64,000 nucleotides of DNA from Myxococcales bacterium. GTDB taxonomy: Bacteria; Myxococcota_A; Polyangia; Polyangiales; JADJMO01. The stretch lies in contig JADJMO010000005.1 in assembly GCA_016709545.1 (NCBI GenBank), positions 62,001-126,000 of the forward strand, given 5' to 3'. This document shows positions 17,617 to 25,637 of the stretch, piece after piece; the stretch's first letter is position 1; each line of letters begins with the position of its first letter. The translations under genes were made by a program, and so were the position numbers. The notes under the pieces were generated by a model. It made no database searches. It was not told the DNA's origin and saw nothing but the letters and a program-made list of their open reading frames with translations.

Positions 17617-18142
17617 CCTGGAGACGGTGCTGCTGGTCGACGACGACCACGCCTTCCGCACGACGATGCAGGCGGCCCTGCGGCGGCGTGGCTGCGCGCA
17701 CGGCGGCCACGGTGCAAGAGGGGCTCCATCAGCTCGAGGACGAGGGGGTCGATCTCATCGTGCTCGACCATCGCCTGCCCCAGGCCGATGGGCTGAGCGG
17801 CCTCGAGCGCTACCGCGCGTTGTGCCCCGAGGCGGTCATCGTGATGCTCACCGGCCACGGCGACATCCCCCTGGCGGTCGCGGCCGTGCGCCGGGGCGCC
17901 GATCTGTTCCTGCAGAAGCCCGTCGAGCTCGATCGGCTGCTCGGGGAGGCCAAGGCGGTGCTGGCCGAGCCGCGCACCGCCCCGCACCTGCCGGGCCCGA
18001 GCCCCTCGCTCAACCTCGAGGAGCTCGAGCGCGACACGATCCTCGCGCGATGCGGCAAGCCGGAGGCGTGGTCACGGAGGCGGCCCGCCTCCTCGGCATC
18101 GATCGACGGACCCTGCAGCGCAAGCTGCGCAAGATGGACTGA
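17609..18142 (+). CDS. regA: RegA/PrrA-like response regulator (frame interrupted twice)
   Basis: A receiver domain begins MRSLETVLLVDDDHAFR, with the phosphoacceptor Asp in LIVLDHRLPQADG and the conserved Thr/Lys in VIVMLTGHGD and LFLQKPVE. A Pro-rich hinge follows, then a Fis-type helix-turn-helix ending GGVVTEAARLLGIDRRTLQRKLRKMD, the hallmark of RegA/PrrA/ActR. The frame must be shifted near 17687 (RRRG to VAARTAA) and again near 18055 to join the pieces. About 178 residues result, the family length. In other Proteobacteria this pair tunes oxidases by redox state; regulation of the act-cox operon here is inference from gene order. Confidence 0.8.
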   Translation: MRSLETVLLVDDDHAFRTTMQAALRRRGCAHGGHGARGAPSARGRGGRSHRARPSPAPGRWAERPRALPRVVPRGGHRDAHRPRRHPPGGRGRAPGRRSVPAEARRARSAARGGQGGAGRAAHRPAPAGPEPLAQPRGARARHDPRAMRQAGGVVTEAARLLGIDRRTLQRKLRKMD

Positions 18143-18161
18143 CGCCGCGCGAGCAGGCTGT

Positions 18162-18857
18162 TCAGAAGTGGTACTTGACCGAGTAGTTCTCGCAGGTGGT
18201 CGCGCCCGGCTTGTCGACCCGCAGGAACACGTCGGCGGTGTCGGAGGTGCCGACGTCGGTGCAGGTGTAGTCGACCTGCGCGGTGCCTCCGCTGTCGCCG
18301 TCGGTGCAGCAGCCGTCGATGCCGGTGGAGCCCCAGGTCTGCGGGAGCCCCTTCGGGCAGCTGTTGATCTTGGTGAGGAACGACGTGCAGCGGACGAAGA
18401 TGCACACGCGCACCTTGTCGGTCGTGGAGGCGGTCGGGTCGACGGTGCAGCCGAACGAGTCGGTGCCGCGGTAGCGGAACACGTCGTTGTCGGCGCCGCC
18501 CGCCACGACGCCCGCGAAGTTGCTGCCGCTTCCGTCGCAGTCGTCGACGTCCTTGAGCTTGATCGCGTTGGTGTCGAGCTCGTTGGGCTCCTTGTCGACC
18601 TCGGGGCAAGCGAGCGGGCCCGTGTCGACCCCCAGGTCGGCGCCGCTGTCGACGGGCGACCCCGTGTCGAGCGAGCCCGTGTCGAGCGAACCGCTGTCGA
18701 GCGAACCACTGTCGAGCGAACCCGTGTCCTCCACCGTTTCGGTGTCCACCGCGCCGTCGACCCTGGCGTCCGTGCGCGCGTCGGGTGACGAGGTCTCGGT
18801 GCCCCCTTCGGCACAGCCGAGGGCCAGCACGGCGTAGAGCACGAGGAATTGCCGCAC
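18162..18857 (-). CDS. Lipoprotein with LDSGS/LDTGS repeat linker
   Basis: GTG at 18857 starts VRQFLVLYAVLALGC, a typical lipoprotein signal with the lipobox LALGC. A linker rich in D, T, S and G includes four LD(S/T)G-type repeats (DNA repeat 18664-18723). The C-terminal 150 residues have several Cys and end in CENYSVKYHF; they resemble the secreted pre-peptidase-like beta domains of myxobacteria (KEPNELDTNA, DNDVFRYRGTD), whose family is not certain. It is probably a surface or periplasmic protein. Longer starts to 19007 would put the signal internally and are rejected. Confidence 0.78.
   Translation of the reverse strand: MRQFLVLYAVLALGCAEGGTETSSPDARTDARVDGAVDTETVEDTGSLDSGSLDSGSLDTGSLDTGSPVDSGADLGVDTGPLACPEVDKEPNELDTNAIKLKDVDDCDGSGSNFAGVVAGGADNDVFRYRGTDSFGCTVDPTASTTDKVRVCIFVRCTSFLTKINSCPKGLPQTWGSTGIDGCCTDGDSGGTAQVDYTCTDVGTSDTADVFLRVDKPGATTCENYSVKYHF
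18664..18723 (+). repeat. Four 15-bp tandem repeats in a lipoprotein linker
   Basis: The units at 18664, 18679, 18694 and 18709 follow the pattern SYGTCGAGCGARCCN-like (for example CTGTCGAGCGAACCC) with few mismatches. On the minus strand each encodes five residues of the LDSGS/LDTGS linker. Confidence 0.85.
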
Positions 18858-18906
18858 GGACCCCAGCGTATCGACCGAGGACCGAACGGCAAGCACGAAT
18901 CCCTCG

Positions 18907-19530
18907 TCAGAAGAGCTTCCCCTGACGCGGGCCGATAGGGGCGGTGCGCGGCGCGATGCACGCCGGGTCGTCGTTGCGGACGTTGCCGACGCGGTCGTCG
19001 ACATCATGCGCGATCAGCACGTCGTCGTTCGCCGGCCCGAGGCGCACGTCGGCTCCACCGTGCCAGGGGTCGATCTCCGAGGCCGCGAGGATCGCGGGCA
19101 TGCGGTCGTGGACGAGCGCGACCAGGGGATTCGCCCTGACGGGGAGCACGGCGAACCCGAGCGCGACGGCGTGGATCCCCGCGAACGTGAGCAGCGGCGC
19201 GGTCTTGCCGTGGAACCAGCGCGGCACGCGGGTGCTCAGGTCCCACTCGTAGAAGCCGTCGGCGGGCACGACGCAGCGACGCGCGGTCCGGAAGGTGGCG
19301 AGCTTGCCGGCGGTCTCGGCGCGGGCGTTGATCGTCCGCCGCGGGCCCATCCCCCATCGGCCCCGGACGAGGGTCCGGTTCGCGCCACCGACGACCAGGA
19401 AATGCGGATCGGTCGGGGCGACGTTGAAGCGTGGACGGTAGTCGGCCCGCAGCTCGTCGCTCCCGGTCACGCCCAGGAAGCCCACGAACTCCCCGAAATC
19501 CGGGAGGGTCAAGGTCATGCGGCCGCACAT
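18907..19530 (-). CDS. SOS response-associated peptidase, HMCES/YedK family
   Basis: YedK/HMCES proteins protect abasic sites in single-stranded DNA by forming a thiazolidine link through Cys2. Here the start at 19530 gives M-C-G-R at the N-terminus, so Cys2 is exposed after Met removal. Other conserved residues are Asn and Pro in PRFNVAPTD, Glu in ADGFYEW and His in VHDRMPAIL, and the total of 207 residues fits the family. The start is fixed by the need for Cys at position 2, although the frame is open further upstream. Confidence 0.93.
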   Translation of the reverse strand: MCGRMTLTLPDFGEFVGFLGVTGSDELRADYRPRFNVAPTDPHFLVVGGANRTLVRGRWGMGPRRTINARAETAGKLATFRTARRCVVPADGFYEWDLSTRVPRWFHGKTAPLLTFAGIHAVALGFAVLPVRANPLVALVHDRMPAILAASEIDPWHGGADVRLGPANDDVLIAHDVDDRVGNVRNDDPACIAPRTAPIGPRQGKLF

Positions 19531-19601
19531 CGCAGAGAGGCCTACATCGATGTTCGCAGGCTCGCCAGATCGACCGGCGACCTGACACGTAGAGGGAGGA
19601 C

Positions 19602-20099
19602 ATGAGCGCCAAGCGCAAGCCCATCCCCGCGCCCCTCGCCTGCCCGGTGTCGGCGCGACCGCAGCGACCGCTGACCGCGAGCCTCGTGCGGGGTGGGTTG
19701 CCGACGGTGGCTGCGTTGCTCGCGGCGTGCACCGCGCTCGCGTGCTCCGAGGCGCGCGAGGTCCCGGGGGCGCACGCCGACCCCGAGGAGTCGCACGTCG
19801 GGCTCGCGACCAAGGCCAAGAAGCCACCCCCTTCGCCGAGCGATCCGCTGCCGGGCTTCGGTGGGCTGGAGACCGATCCGCCGGTCGTGGAGCCCGCGAA
19901 ACACCCGCCGACCGTGAAGGGCGAGCCCGCCGCGGTCAAGCCGGTGCCACCCGTCCCGAGCACGATCAGTCCGGCGGTGCCGGGAGGCCTCAAGGCGACC
20001 CTACCGCCGCCCGCGCCGGTGCACCCGAAGCCGATCGCGCCGCCGAAGAAGTCACCGAAGCTCGCGGGGGACGTCGCGGCGGTCGACCCCTCGATCTGA
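19602..20099 (+). CDS. Proline-rich secreted protein of unknown function
   Basis: The 165-residue protein has a positively charged N-terminus, a hydrophobic segment TVAALLAACTALAC that ends in a possible lipobox, and a mature part very rich in Pro, Lys and Val with repeated PPxP and PxxP stretches. No domain is recognised. GAGGGA lies just before ATG 19602. It diverges from the HMCES gene, so they probably share a promoter region (19531-19601). Confidence 0.6.
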   Translation: MSAKRKPIPAPLACPVSARPQRPLTASLVRGGLPTVAALLAACTALACSEAREVPGAHADPEESHVGLATKAKKPPPSPSDPLPGFGGLETDPPVVEPAKHPPTVKGEPAAVKPVPPVPSTISPAVPGGLKATLPPPAPVHPKPIAPPKKSPKLAGDVAAVDPSI

Positions 20100-20132
20100 G
20101 TTCCTGGGGCGGCCGCCGATGGCTCGCTCCGT

Positions 20133-21158
20133 TCACTTGCGCACGAAGGTGCCGTCGCCGGTCGTGACCAGCGTGACGTCACCGTCGCGCGCGGTGGCGA
20201 ACAGGCGATCGCTCGTCGGCACGTCGGACCAGTGGTCTTCGCCGGCGCCCTTGCACGACACCGCGCCGTCGAACACCCGCAGCGCCTTGCCCTGCTGGCC
20301 GCCGAGCACCTGGTCGAGCTTCTCGACCGTCTTCTTGCGCGGGTGGCAGTAGGTCGCGTTGGTGCCCTCGTGGGGCTTGCCGCTCGAGATGACCGCGTAC
20401 TTCGGCGCGGCCTTGGCGAGGAACGAGGGGGAGCTCGAGGTCTCGCTCCCGTGGTGGCCGACCTGCAGCAAGGTGACCGGGCCGCCCGGGTCGAGGAGGG
20501 CCTCCTCGGCGGCCTCCGCGTCGCCGGTGAACAGCACCGACGACTTGCAGTAGTCGATGCGCAGGCCGATGGAGCAGTCGTTGGCGTCGCCCTGCGCGCA
20601 CGAGGGCGGGAAGGTCTCCGGGAGGATCGGCCGCAGCGTGAGGCCCGTACCATCGGGCAGCGGGGACTTCGCGCCGGGGACGATCTCGTGCAGCTTCGCG
20701 CCGTGCGCGACCACCGCGTTCCGCGCGCGCTGCACCGGCTTCTTGTCGAGGTCGCGCCCGTTGTCGGCGTAGGCCTTCACGGCCACCTTTTCGAGCAGCT
20801 CGGGGACCCCGCCGAGGTGGTCGGAGTGCGGGTGGGTGATCCATAGAAGATCTATGGGTCGTCCGCCGAGCGAGCTCGTCACCCCGTCGAGGAGGTGGTC
20901 GTTCCACGCCGCGCAGGGCGCGCCACAGCCTGGCCGCTTGGGCGACTCGCCAGCGTCGACGAGGATGGCGCGGCCGTCGGGGAGCTCCACCAGCACCGAC
21001 AGAGCCTGACCGACGTCGAAGAACCGTACGCGCATGGGCGCCCCACCACAGGTGGCGGGTGGCGGCGTCACGACGACGGGGGGCGGCTTCGGCTCGTTCC
21101 TGGGCGCGCAGCCGACGAGCGCGAGCGCTCCGATCGCCGCCAGCACCCCCCGGGTCAC
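20133..21158 (-). CDS. ComEC-like metallo-beta-lactamase fold lipoprotein
   Basis: The 341-residue protein starts at GTG 21158 with a short signal and lipobox (ALALVGC), then a domain like the extracellular hydrolase part of ComEC/Rec2: FFDVGQ, HxHxDH motif (THPHSDHLGG), Asp in VLFTGDAE, and the later GHHGSETSSS. These are the usual metal ligands of the fold. Substrate is unknown; family members include DNA and phosphate ester hydrolases. Its start overlaps the kup stop (GTGA), so the two are translationally coupled. Confidence 0.88.
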   Translation of the reverse strand: MTRGVLAAIGALALVGCAPRNEPKPPPVVVTPPPATCGGAPMRVRFFDVGQALSVLVELPDGRAILVDAGESPKRPGCGAPCAAWNDHLLDGVTSSLGGRPIDLLWITHPHSDHLGGVPELLEKVAVKAYADNGRDLDKKPVQRARNAVVAHGAKLHEIVPGAKSPLPDGTGLTLRPILPETFPPSCAQGDANDCSIGLRIDYCKSSVLFTGDAEAAEEALLDPGGPVTLLQVGHHGSETSSSPSFLAKAAPKYAVISSGKPHEGTNATYCHPRKKTVEKLDQVLGGQQGKALRVFDGAVSCKGAGEDHWSDVPTSDRLFATARDGDVTLVTTGDGTFVRK

Positions 21159-23047
21159 AGCTCGACCTGGATGCCCATCTCGACCACGCGGTTCGGCGGG
21201 ATGCGGAAGAAGTGGGTGGCCGGGCGGGCGTTGCGCGAGAGGAACGAGAACAGCGCCTTGCGCCAGGTGGCCATGCCGCTCTTGCCGGTGGTGAGCAGCG
21301 TCTCGCGGCCGAGGAAGAAGCTGGTGTCGTCGGGGTTGGCGGCGACCCCGGCCTCTCTGCACGCCTGCAGGATGTCGAGCACGCTCGGCGTCTGCATGAA
21401 GCCGTAGACCGCGATCACCTGGTAGAAGCCCTGCCCGAGGTCGTTGACCGTGACGCGCTCGGCGGCGGGCACCTCGGGGTCGTGCTTGGTCTGGATCGAG
21501 AGCAGGATCACCTGCTCGTGCAGCACCTTGTTGTGCTTGAAATGGTGCAGGAGCACCGGCGGCGCGCCGTCGGGGTTGGACGTCATGAACACCGCGGTGC
21601 CCTGCACGCGGTACGGCTGGGTGTTCTGCACGTCGGCGAGGAACATGTCGATGGGCAGCGTGGCCCCGAGCATGTACGCCCCGAGCGCCGCGCGACCGCG
21701 CTTCCAGGTGACCATGATCGCGAAGATCACGGTGGCGATCACGATCGGGAACCACCCGCCGTGCATGAACTTGACGAGGTTGGCCGCGAAGAAGCTGAGG
21801 TCGAACACGAGGAAGAGGGCGACGAGGCCCCCCGCCGCACCGAAGCTCCAGCCCCACTTCTTGCGGGCCACCTGGTAGAACAGGAGCGAGGTGATGCTCA
21901 TGGTCCCGGTGACCGCGATGCCGTAGGCCGCGGCGAGCTTGCCCGACTCGCGGAACGCGAGCACGAGCGCCACGCACGCCACCATGAGGATGGAGTTGAT
22001 CTCGGGGACGTAGATCTGCCCCTCGGCGTCACCGCTCGTGTGCACGATGGAGACGCGCGGGCAGTAACCGAGCTGCACCGCCTGCTGGGTGAGCGAGTAG
22101 GCGCCCGAGATGAGGGCCTGCGAGGCGACCACGGTGGCGACGGCGGCGATGGCCACCATCGGGTAGAGCATCCAGCCCGACACGAGCTCGTAGAACGGGT
22201 GCTCCACGGCGGCGCCCCGCGCGAGCATGAGGGCGCCCTGGCCGAAGTAGTTGCAGAGGAGCGCCGGGAACACGACGGCGAACCAGGCGATGCGGATCGG
22301 CTTGGCGCCGAAGTGGCCCATGTCCGCGTAGAGCGCCTCACCTCCGGTGATGCAGAGGACGACGCTGCCGAGGACGAGGAAGCCGTGCTTGCCGTGGTGG
22401 AGGAAGAACTTCACGCCGTAGAGCGGGTTCATCGCCCGGAGCACGGTGGGGTTCTTGAGGATCCACGGGATGCCCGCGGCGGCGATGGCGACGAACCAGA
22501 TGAGGGTGGCAGGGCCGAACACCGCCCCGACGCTCGCCGTGCCTCGCTTCTGGACGAGGAACAGGAGGACGAGGATGGCGACGGTGGACGGCACGACGAA
22601 GCGGTCGAGCGCGTGGGTGGCGACCCCGAGCCCCTCCATCGCCGAGAGCACCGAGATGGCGGGGGTGATCATGCCGTCGCCGTAGAGCAGCGCGGCCCCG
22701 AACAGCCCGAGGAACACGAGCCCGAGCTTGCTCTTGGACTTGACGTCGGAGATCAGCGCGAGGAGCGCGAGGATGCCGCCTTCTCCGCGGTTGTCGGCGC
22801 GCATGATGAACGCGAGGTACTTCAGGATGACGACGAGCGTCAAAGACCAGAAGATGAGCGACAGGATCCCGAGCACGTTCTCGGGCGTGCGCGGCAGGCC
22901 GTGTTCGATGCCGAAGCACTCCTTGAAGGCGTAGAGCGGCGAGGTGCCGATGTCGCCGTACACGACGCCCAGGGCGGCGATGGAGACCGCCGCGAGCTCG
23001 CGGGGCGTCTCTGCGCGCGGAGAGTGAGACTGGGGGCCGGACGACAT
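21155..23047 (-). CDS. kup: Kup-family potassium uptake permease
   Basis: The 630-residue protein matches the KUP/HAK/KT family over its full length: the N-terminal GVVYGDIGTSPLYAFKECF signature, GEALYADMGHFG, and about 12 transmembrane helices in the first 440 residues, followed by a cytoplasmic C-terminal domain of about 190 residues. It imports K+ coupled to protons. The gene is first of a two-gene unit with the metallo-beta-lactamase protein downstream. Confidence 0.95.
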   Translation of the reverse strand: MSSGPQSHSPRAETPRELAAVSIAALGVVYGDIGTSPLYAFKECFGIEHGLPRTPENVLGILSLIFWSLTLVVILKYLAFIMRADNRGEGGILALLALISDVKSKSKLGLVFLGLFGAALLYGDGMITPAISVLSAMEGLGVATHALDRFVVPSTVAILVLLFLVQKRGTASVGAVFGPATLIWFVAIAAAGIPWILKNPTVLRAMNPLYGVKFFLHHGKHGFLVLGSVVLCITGGEALYADMGHFGAKPIRIAWFAVVFPALLCNYFGQGALMLARGAAVEHPFYELVSGWMLYPMVAIAAVATVVASQALISGAYSLTQQAVQLGYCPRVSIVHTSGDAEGQIYVPEINSILMVACVALVLAFRESGKLAAAYGIAVTGTMSITSLLFYQVARKKWGWSFGAAGGLVALFLVFDLSFFAANLVKFMHGGWFPIVIATVIFAIMVTWKRGRAALGAYMLGATLPIDMFLADVQNTQPYRVQGTAVFMTSNPDGAPPVLLHHFKHNKVLHEQVILLSIQTKHDPEVPAAERVTVNDLGQGFYQVIAVYGFMQTPSVLDILQACREAGVAANPDDTSFFLGRETLLTTGKSGMATWRKALFSFLSRNARPATHFFRIPPNRVVEMGIQVEL

Positions 23048-23059
23048 GGACGCCGCGCC

Positions 23060-23752
23060 TTAGCCGATGTCGGCCCGGCGGTCGAAGGAGTGCTCCGCAA
23101 AGAGGCGACGGTAGGTCTGCTCGCGGTCACGGTGGATGTCCTCGATGCGCGCCACCACGACGTCGAATCCGAGCCGCCCGATCGTCTCGCGGTTCATGTC
23201 GGCGATGCGCTCGTGGAGCGGTGGCCGCACGGGCTCGCGCGCGGCGCTGAGGCGCTCGATGAGGGCGAGCTCGCTCGGATCGACGTAGCCGCTGCCGTGG
23301 TTCTCCTTGGCTCGGACCTGCTGCAGCGCGCGCATGCGCACGAGCTGGATGGTCGGGTCGGGCGAGCGCCGCACGAAGGAGGTGAGATCGCCGGGCTTCT
23401 GCACGTCGGCGAGCGGGTCGGGGTGGAACTCGGCCATCGCGAACGAACCCGCGTCGCGGGCGGGCACGAGCTCGCGCACCTCGGCGACGAACCGCGTGAA
23501 GCGGCGCCGGTCGAGGGTGCACAGGGGCAGCACCAGGATGCCGATGTCGACCTCTGGATCGGCCGCGAGCTCCTCGACCCCGATCGCGACCTCGGTGGGG
23601 GAAGCCTCGGTGACGATGGCCGCGACCCGGACGTGGCCGGCCTCGCGCGCGGATGCGGCATAGGGGCAGAAAGAGAGGCCCTCCACGATCTCGCGTTCGT
23701 AGCGGTCGTAGAGCCGCAACGACTCGGCGCGGAGGCGCTCTTCGAAAGTCAC
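23060..23752 (-). CDS. DUF1415 family protein
   Basis: The 230-residue cytoplasmic protein begins at GTG 23752 and carries the DUF1415 pattern: an N-terminal C-P-Y-A near residue 30 (LSFCPYA), the core VDIGILVLPLCTLDRRRFTRFVAEVRE, and FAMAEFHPDP. The function is unknown. It ends 12 bases upstream of kup, so it may be in the same transcript, and diverges from the TolB-like gene with only 55 bases between. Confidence 0.88.
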   Translation of the reverse strand: MTFEERLRAESLRLYDRYEREIVEGLSFCPYAASAREAGHVRVAAIVTEASPTEVAIGVEELAADPEVDIGILVLPLCTLDRRRFTRFVAEVRELVPARDAGSFAMAEFHPDPLADVQKPGDLTSFVRRSPDPTIQLVRMRALQQVRAKENHGSGYVDPSELALIERLSAAREPVRPPLHERIADMNRETIGRLGFDVVVARIEDIHRDREQTYRRLFAEHSFDRRADIG

Positions 23753-23807
23753 GCTCCGAGTGTAGGTGATTGCCGCGCGCGTGGGGGGATGCCCATCATG
23801 GGCTGCC

Positions 23808-25637
23808 ATGGCGCCCCCCGTGTCCGAAGAGCCCGTCCTGGTCCCGCGGCGGCGGATCTGGCCGGTGATCGCCGTGCTCCTGACCATCACCCTCGGCGCG
23901 GGACTCTTCTTCTACCGGCTGTCGAAGGCGCCGCGTCCCAACCGCGTGCTGGTCGCGTTCGACGTCGACGGGTATTGGTGGGAGGGCTCGGAGCCCGCCG
24001 CGGTGCTCTCCGATCAGCTGGGGGAGCGCCTCGCCAAGCTCGGGTTCGACGTGGTGAAGGCCGGCGACCCGGAGGTGACGCGGATCCTCGAGAAGGCCAA
24101 GTCGCCGGCCGAGGCGGCCAAGGCCCTGCAAGCGGGGTTCGTCATCGAGGCGCGCATCCAGCCCGAGGAGATCAAGCACGAGAAGATCGGCTTCATCGAG
24201 CTCCGCGTGGACGCGCCGGTGACGGTCACCTTCGCGGGCGAGTCAGCCAAGGAGGCGGGGCGCCTCACGGGGTTCGCCGGCGCCAAGGACCCGAAGGTCG
24301 CGCGGCGCCTGCTCGCGAGCTCGATGGCCGATCAGGCGTTCGACCTCGCGGTCCCCGCGGTGCTCGCGCACCCGGCGATCAAGGCCATCCTCGAGAAGCG
24401 CGCGACCGGCGAGGCGGCCTCGCTCGCGCCGGCCAAGGACTTCGCCGACAAGCGCACGTCGATGACCAAGAACGCCGTCGACTCGTACGACAAGCTGCGC
24501 AAGCTGCGGCTCGACGCCGAGAACGGCCCGGTCAAGCCGACCTATCTGAGCCCCTCCTCGGCGCACGACGAGCTCGCCGCGGTCACCCCGCTCGGGTTCC
24601 TGCGCAGCGCCAACGACATCCGCCCGTTCTACGTGGCCGGCGCCCAGAGCATGGGGTGGATCAACGAGCTCGAGGCCCTCGAGTGGCGCAGCGTCGCCGA
24701 CCCGAGCAAGTCGGTCGGGCTGTGGAAGGGCTACAACCTCTACGGGTACCCCGCCGCCGAGCCGACCACCGGCGTGCCGGTCGTGCTGGTCGAGGATCTG
24801 TTCGGGTGGGCCAAGACCATCACGGTCATCGACAAGACGGGCAAGGCCAAGCGGGTGCGGGTCGACACCTCGCACCGCTTCGTCGACCCGAAGGTGTCGC
24901 CCGGCGGCAGGTACGCGGCGATGTGGGACCGCGCGTGCCAGACCTGCGCTTCCGAGCTGCTCGTCGTCCGGCTCGCCGACGGGGAGACCGTGTTCGCGTC
25001 CAAGGCCGCCGACGGCTCGATCGCCGCGTTCACGTTCGTCGACGAGCACCGGCTCGCGCTGCTCGAGACGCCGAAGGTCGAGGTGCCGCTCCCGAGCGAG
25101 AAGGACGACAAGAAGGACGCCGCGAAGCCCCTCCTGAAGAAGGCGCTCGTCGAAGAGGACGACGACGCCGCGGTCGTGCCGCAGCACGTGTTCATCCTCG
25201 AGCTCGAGTCGACCCCGCCCACGCGGACCGTGGTGACGAAGGCCAAGAAGGGCACGGCGTTCGGCGGTCCGAGCGCCGATCGAGACGGCAAGCGCCTCGT
25301 GCTCGAGACCACCAAGGGATCGCTCGCGGTGCTCGCGCTCGCGACGGGCGAGGTCTCCACGCTGGCCATCGGTGGCCACGCGAGCACACCGCGGTTCTCG
25401 CCGGACGGCGCCTGGATCACCTTCACGCTGCACGTCGGCGGAAGCCAGGGCGAGATCGCCGCGCTGCCGAGCGCGGGCGGCCCGGTGCAGGTGCTCACCA
25501 AGAACGAGTTCCGCGATCGGTTCCCGCAGTTCTCCAGCGACGGCCAGCGGATCGTCTACGAGACCATCGACGAGGACCCGACCTACCCCAAGAACCGGCT
25601 CGTCGTCTGGGTCGCCTCGGTGCCGGCGCCGAGATGA
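23808..25637 (+). CDS. Membrane-anchored TolB/WD40-like beta-propeller protein
   Basis: The 609-residue protein has a single N-terminal transmembrane anchor (WPVIAVLLTITLGAGLFFY), an alpha/beta region with a TolB-N-like look (AVLSDQLGERLAKLGFDVVKAG), and a C-terminal propeller with blades such as VSPGGRYAAMWDRA, STPRFSPDGAWITFTL and RFPQFSSDGQRIVYE, the PD40 repeat signature. An acidic/Lys insert (SEKDDKKDAAKPLLKK) interrupts the blades. Its stop overlaps the next gene (ATGA). It may partner the downstream membrane protein; activity is unknown. Confidence 0.8.
   Translation: MAPPVSEEPVLVPRRRIWPVIAVLLTITLGAGLFFYRLSKAPRPNRVLVAFDVDGYWWEGSEPAAVLSDQLGERLAKLGFDVVKAGDPEVTRILEKAKSPAEAAKALQAGFVIEARIQPEEIKHEKIGFIELRVDAPVTVTFAGESAKEAGRLTGFAGAKDPKVARRLLASSMADQAFDLAVPAVLAHPAIKAILEKRATGEAASLAPAKDFADKRTSMTKNAVDSYDKLRKLRLDAENGPVKPTYLSPSSAHDELAAVTPLGFLRSANDIRPFYVAGAQSMGWINELEALEWRSVADPSKSVGLWKGYNLYGYPAAEPTTGVPVVLVEDLFGWAKTITVIDKTGKAKRVRVDTSHRFVDPKVSPGGRYAAMWDRACQTCASELLVVRLADGETVFASKAADGSIAAFTFVDEHRLALLETPKVEVPLPSEKDDKKDAAKPLLKKALVEEDDDAAVVPQHVFILELESTPPTRTVVTKAKKGTAFGGPSADRDGKRLVLETTKGSLAVLALATGEVSTLAIGGHASTPRFSPDGAWITFTLHVGGSQGEIAALPSAGGPVQVLTKNEFRDRFPQFSSDGQRIVYETIDEDPTYPKNRLVVWVASVPAPR

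Noticed and set aside
21059..25633. A very long plus-strand open frame running into the HELQH protein gene
   Set aside because: It runs opposite to kup and the DUF1415 gene and in another frame of the propeller gene. Its translation is Arg/His/Glu/Ala-rich, as expected of a shadow in GC-rich DNA; the true start is ATG 25634 with a coupled stop.
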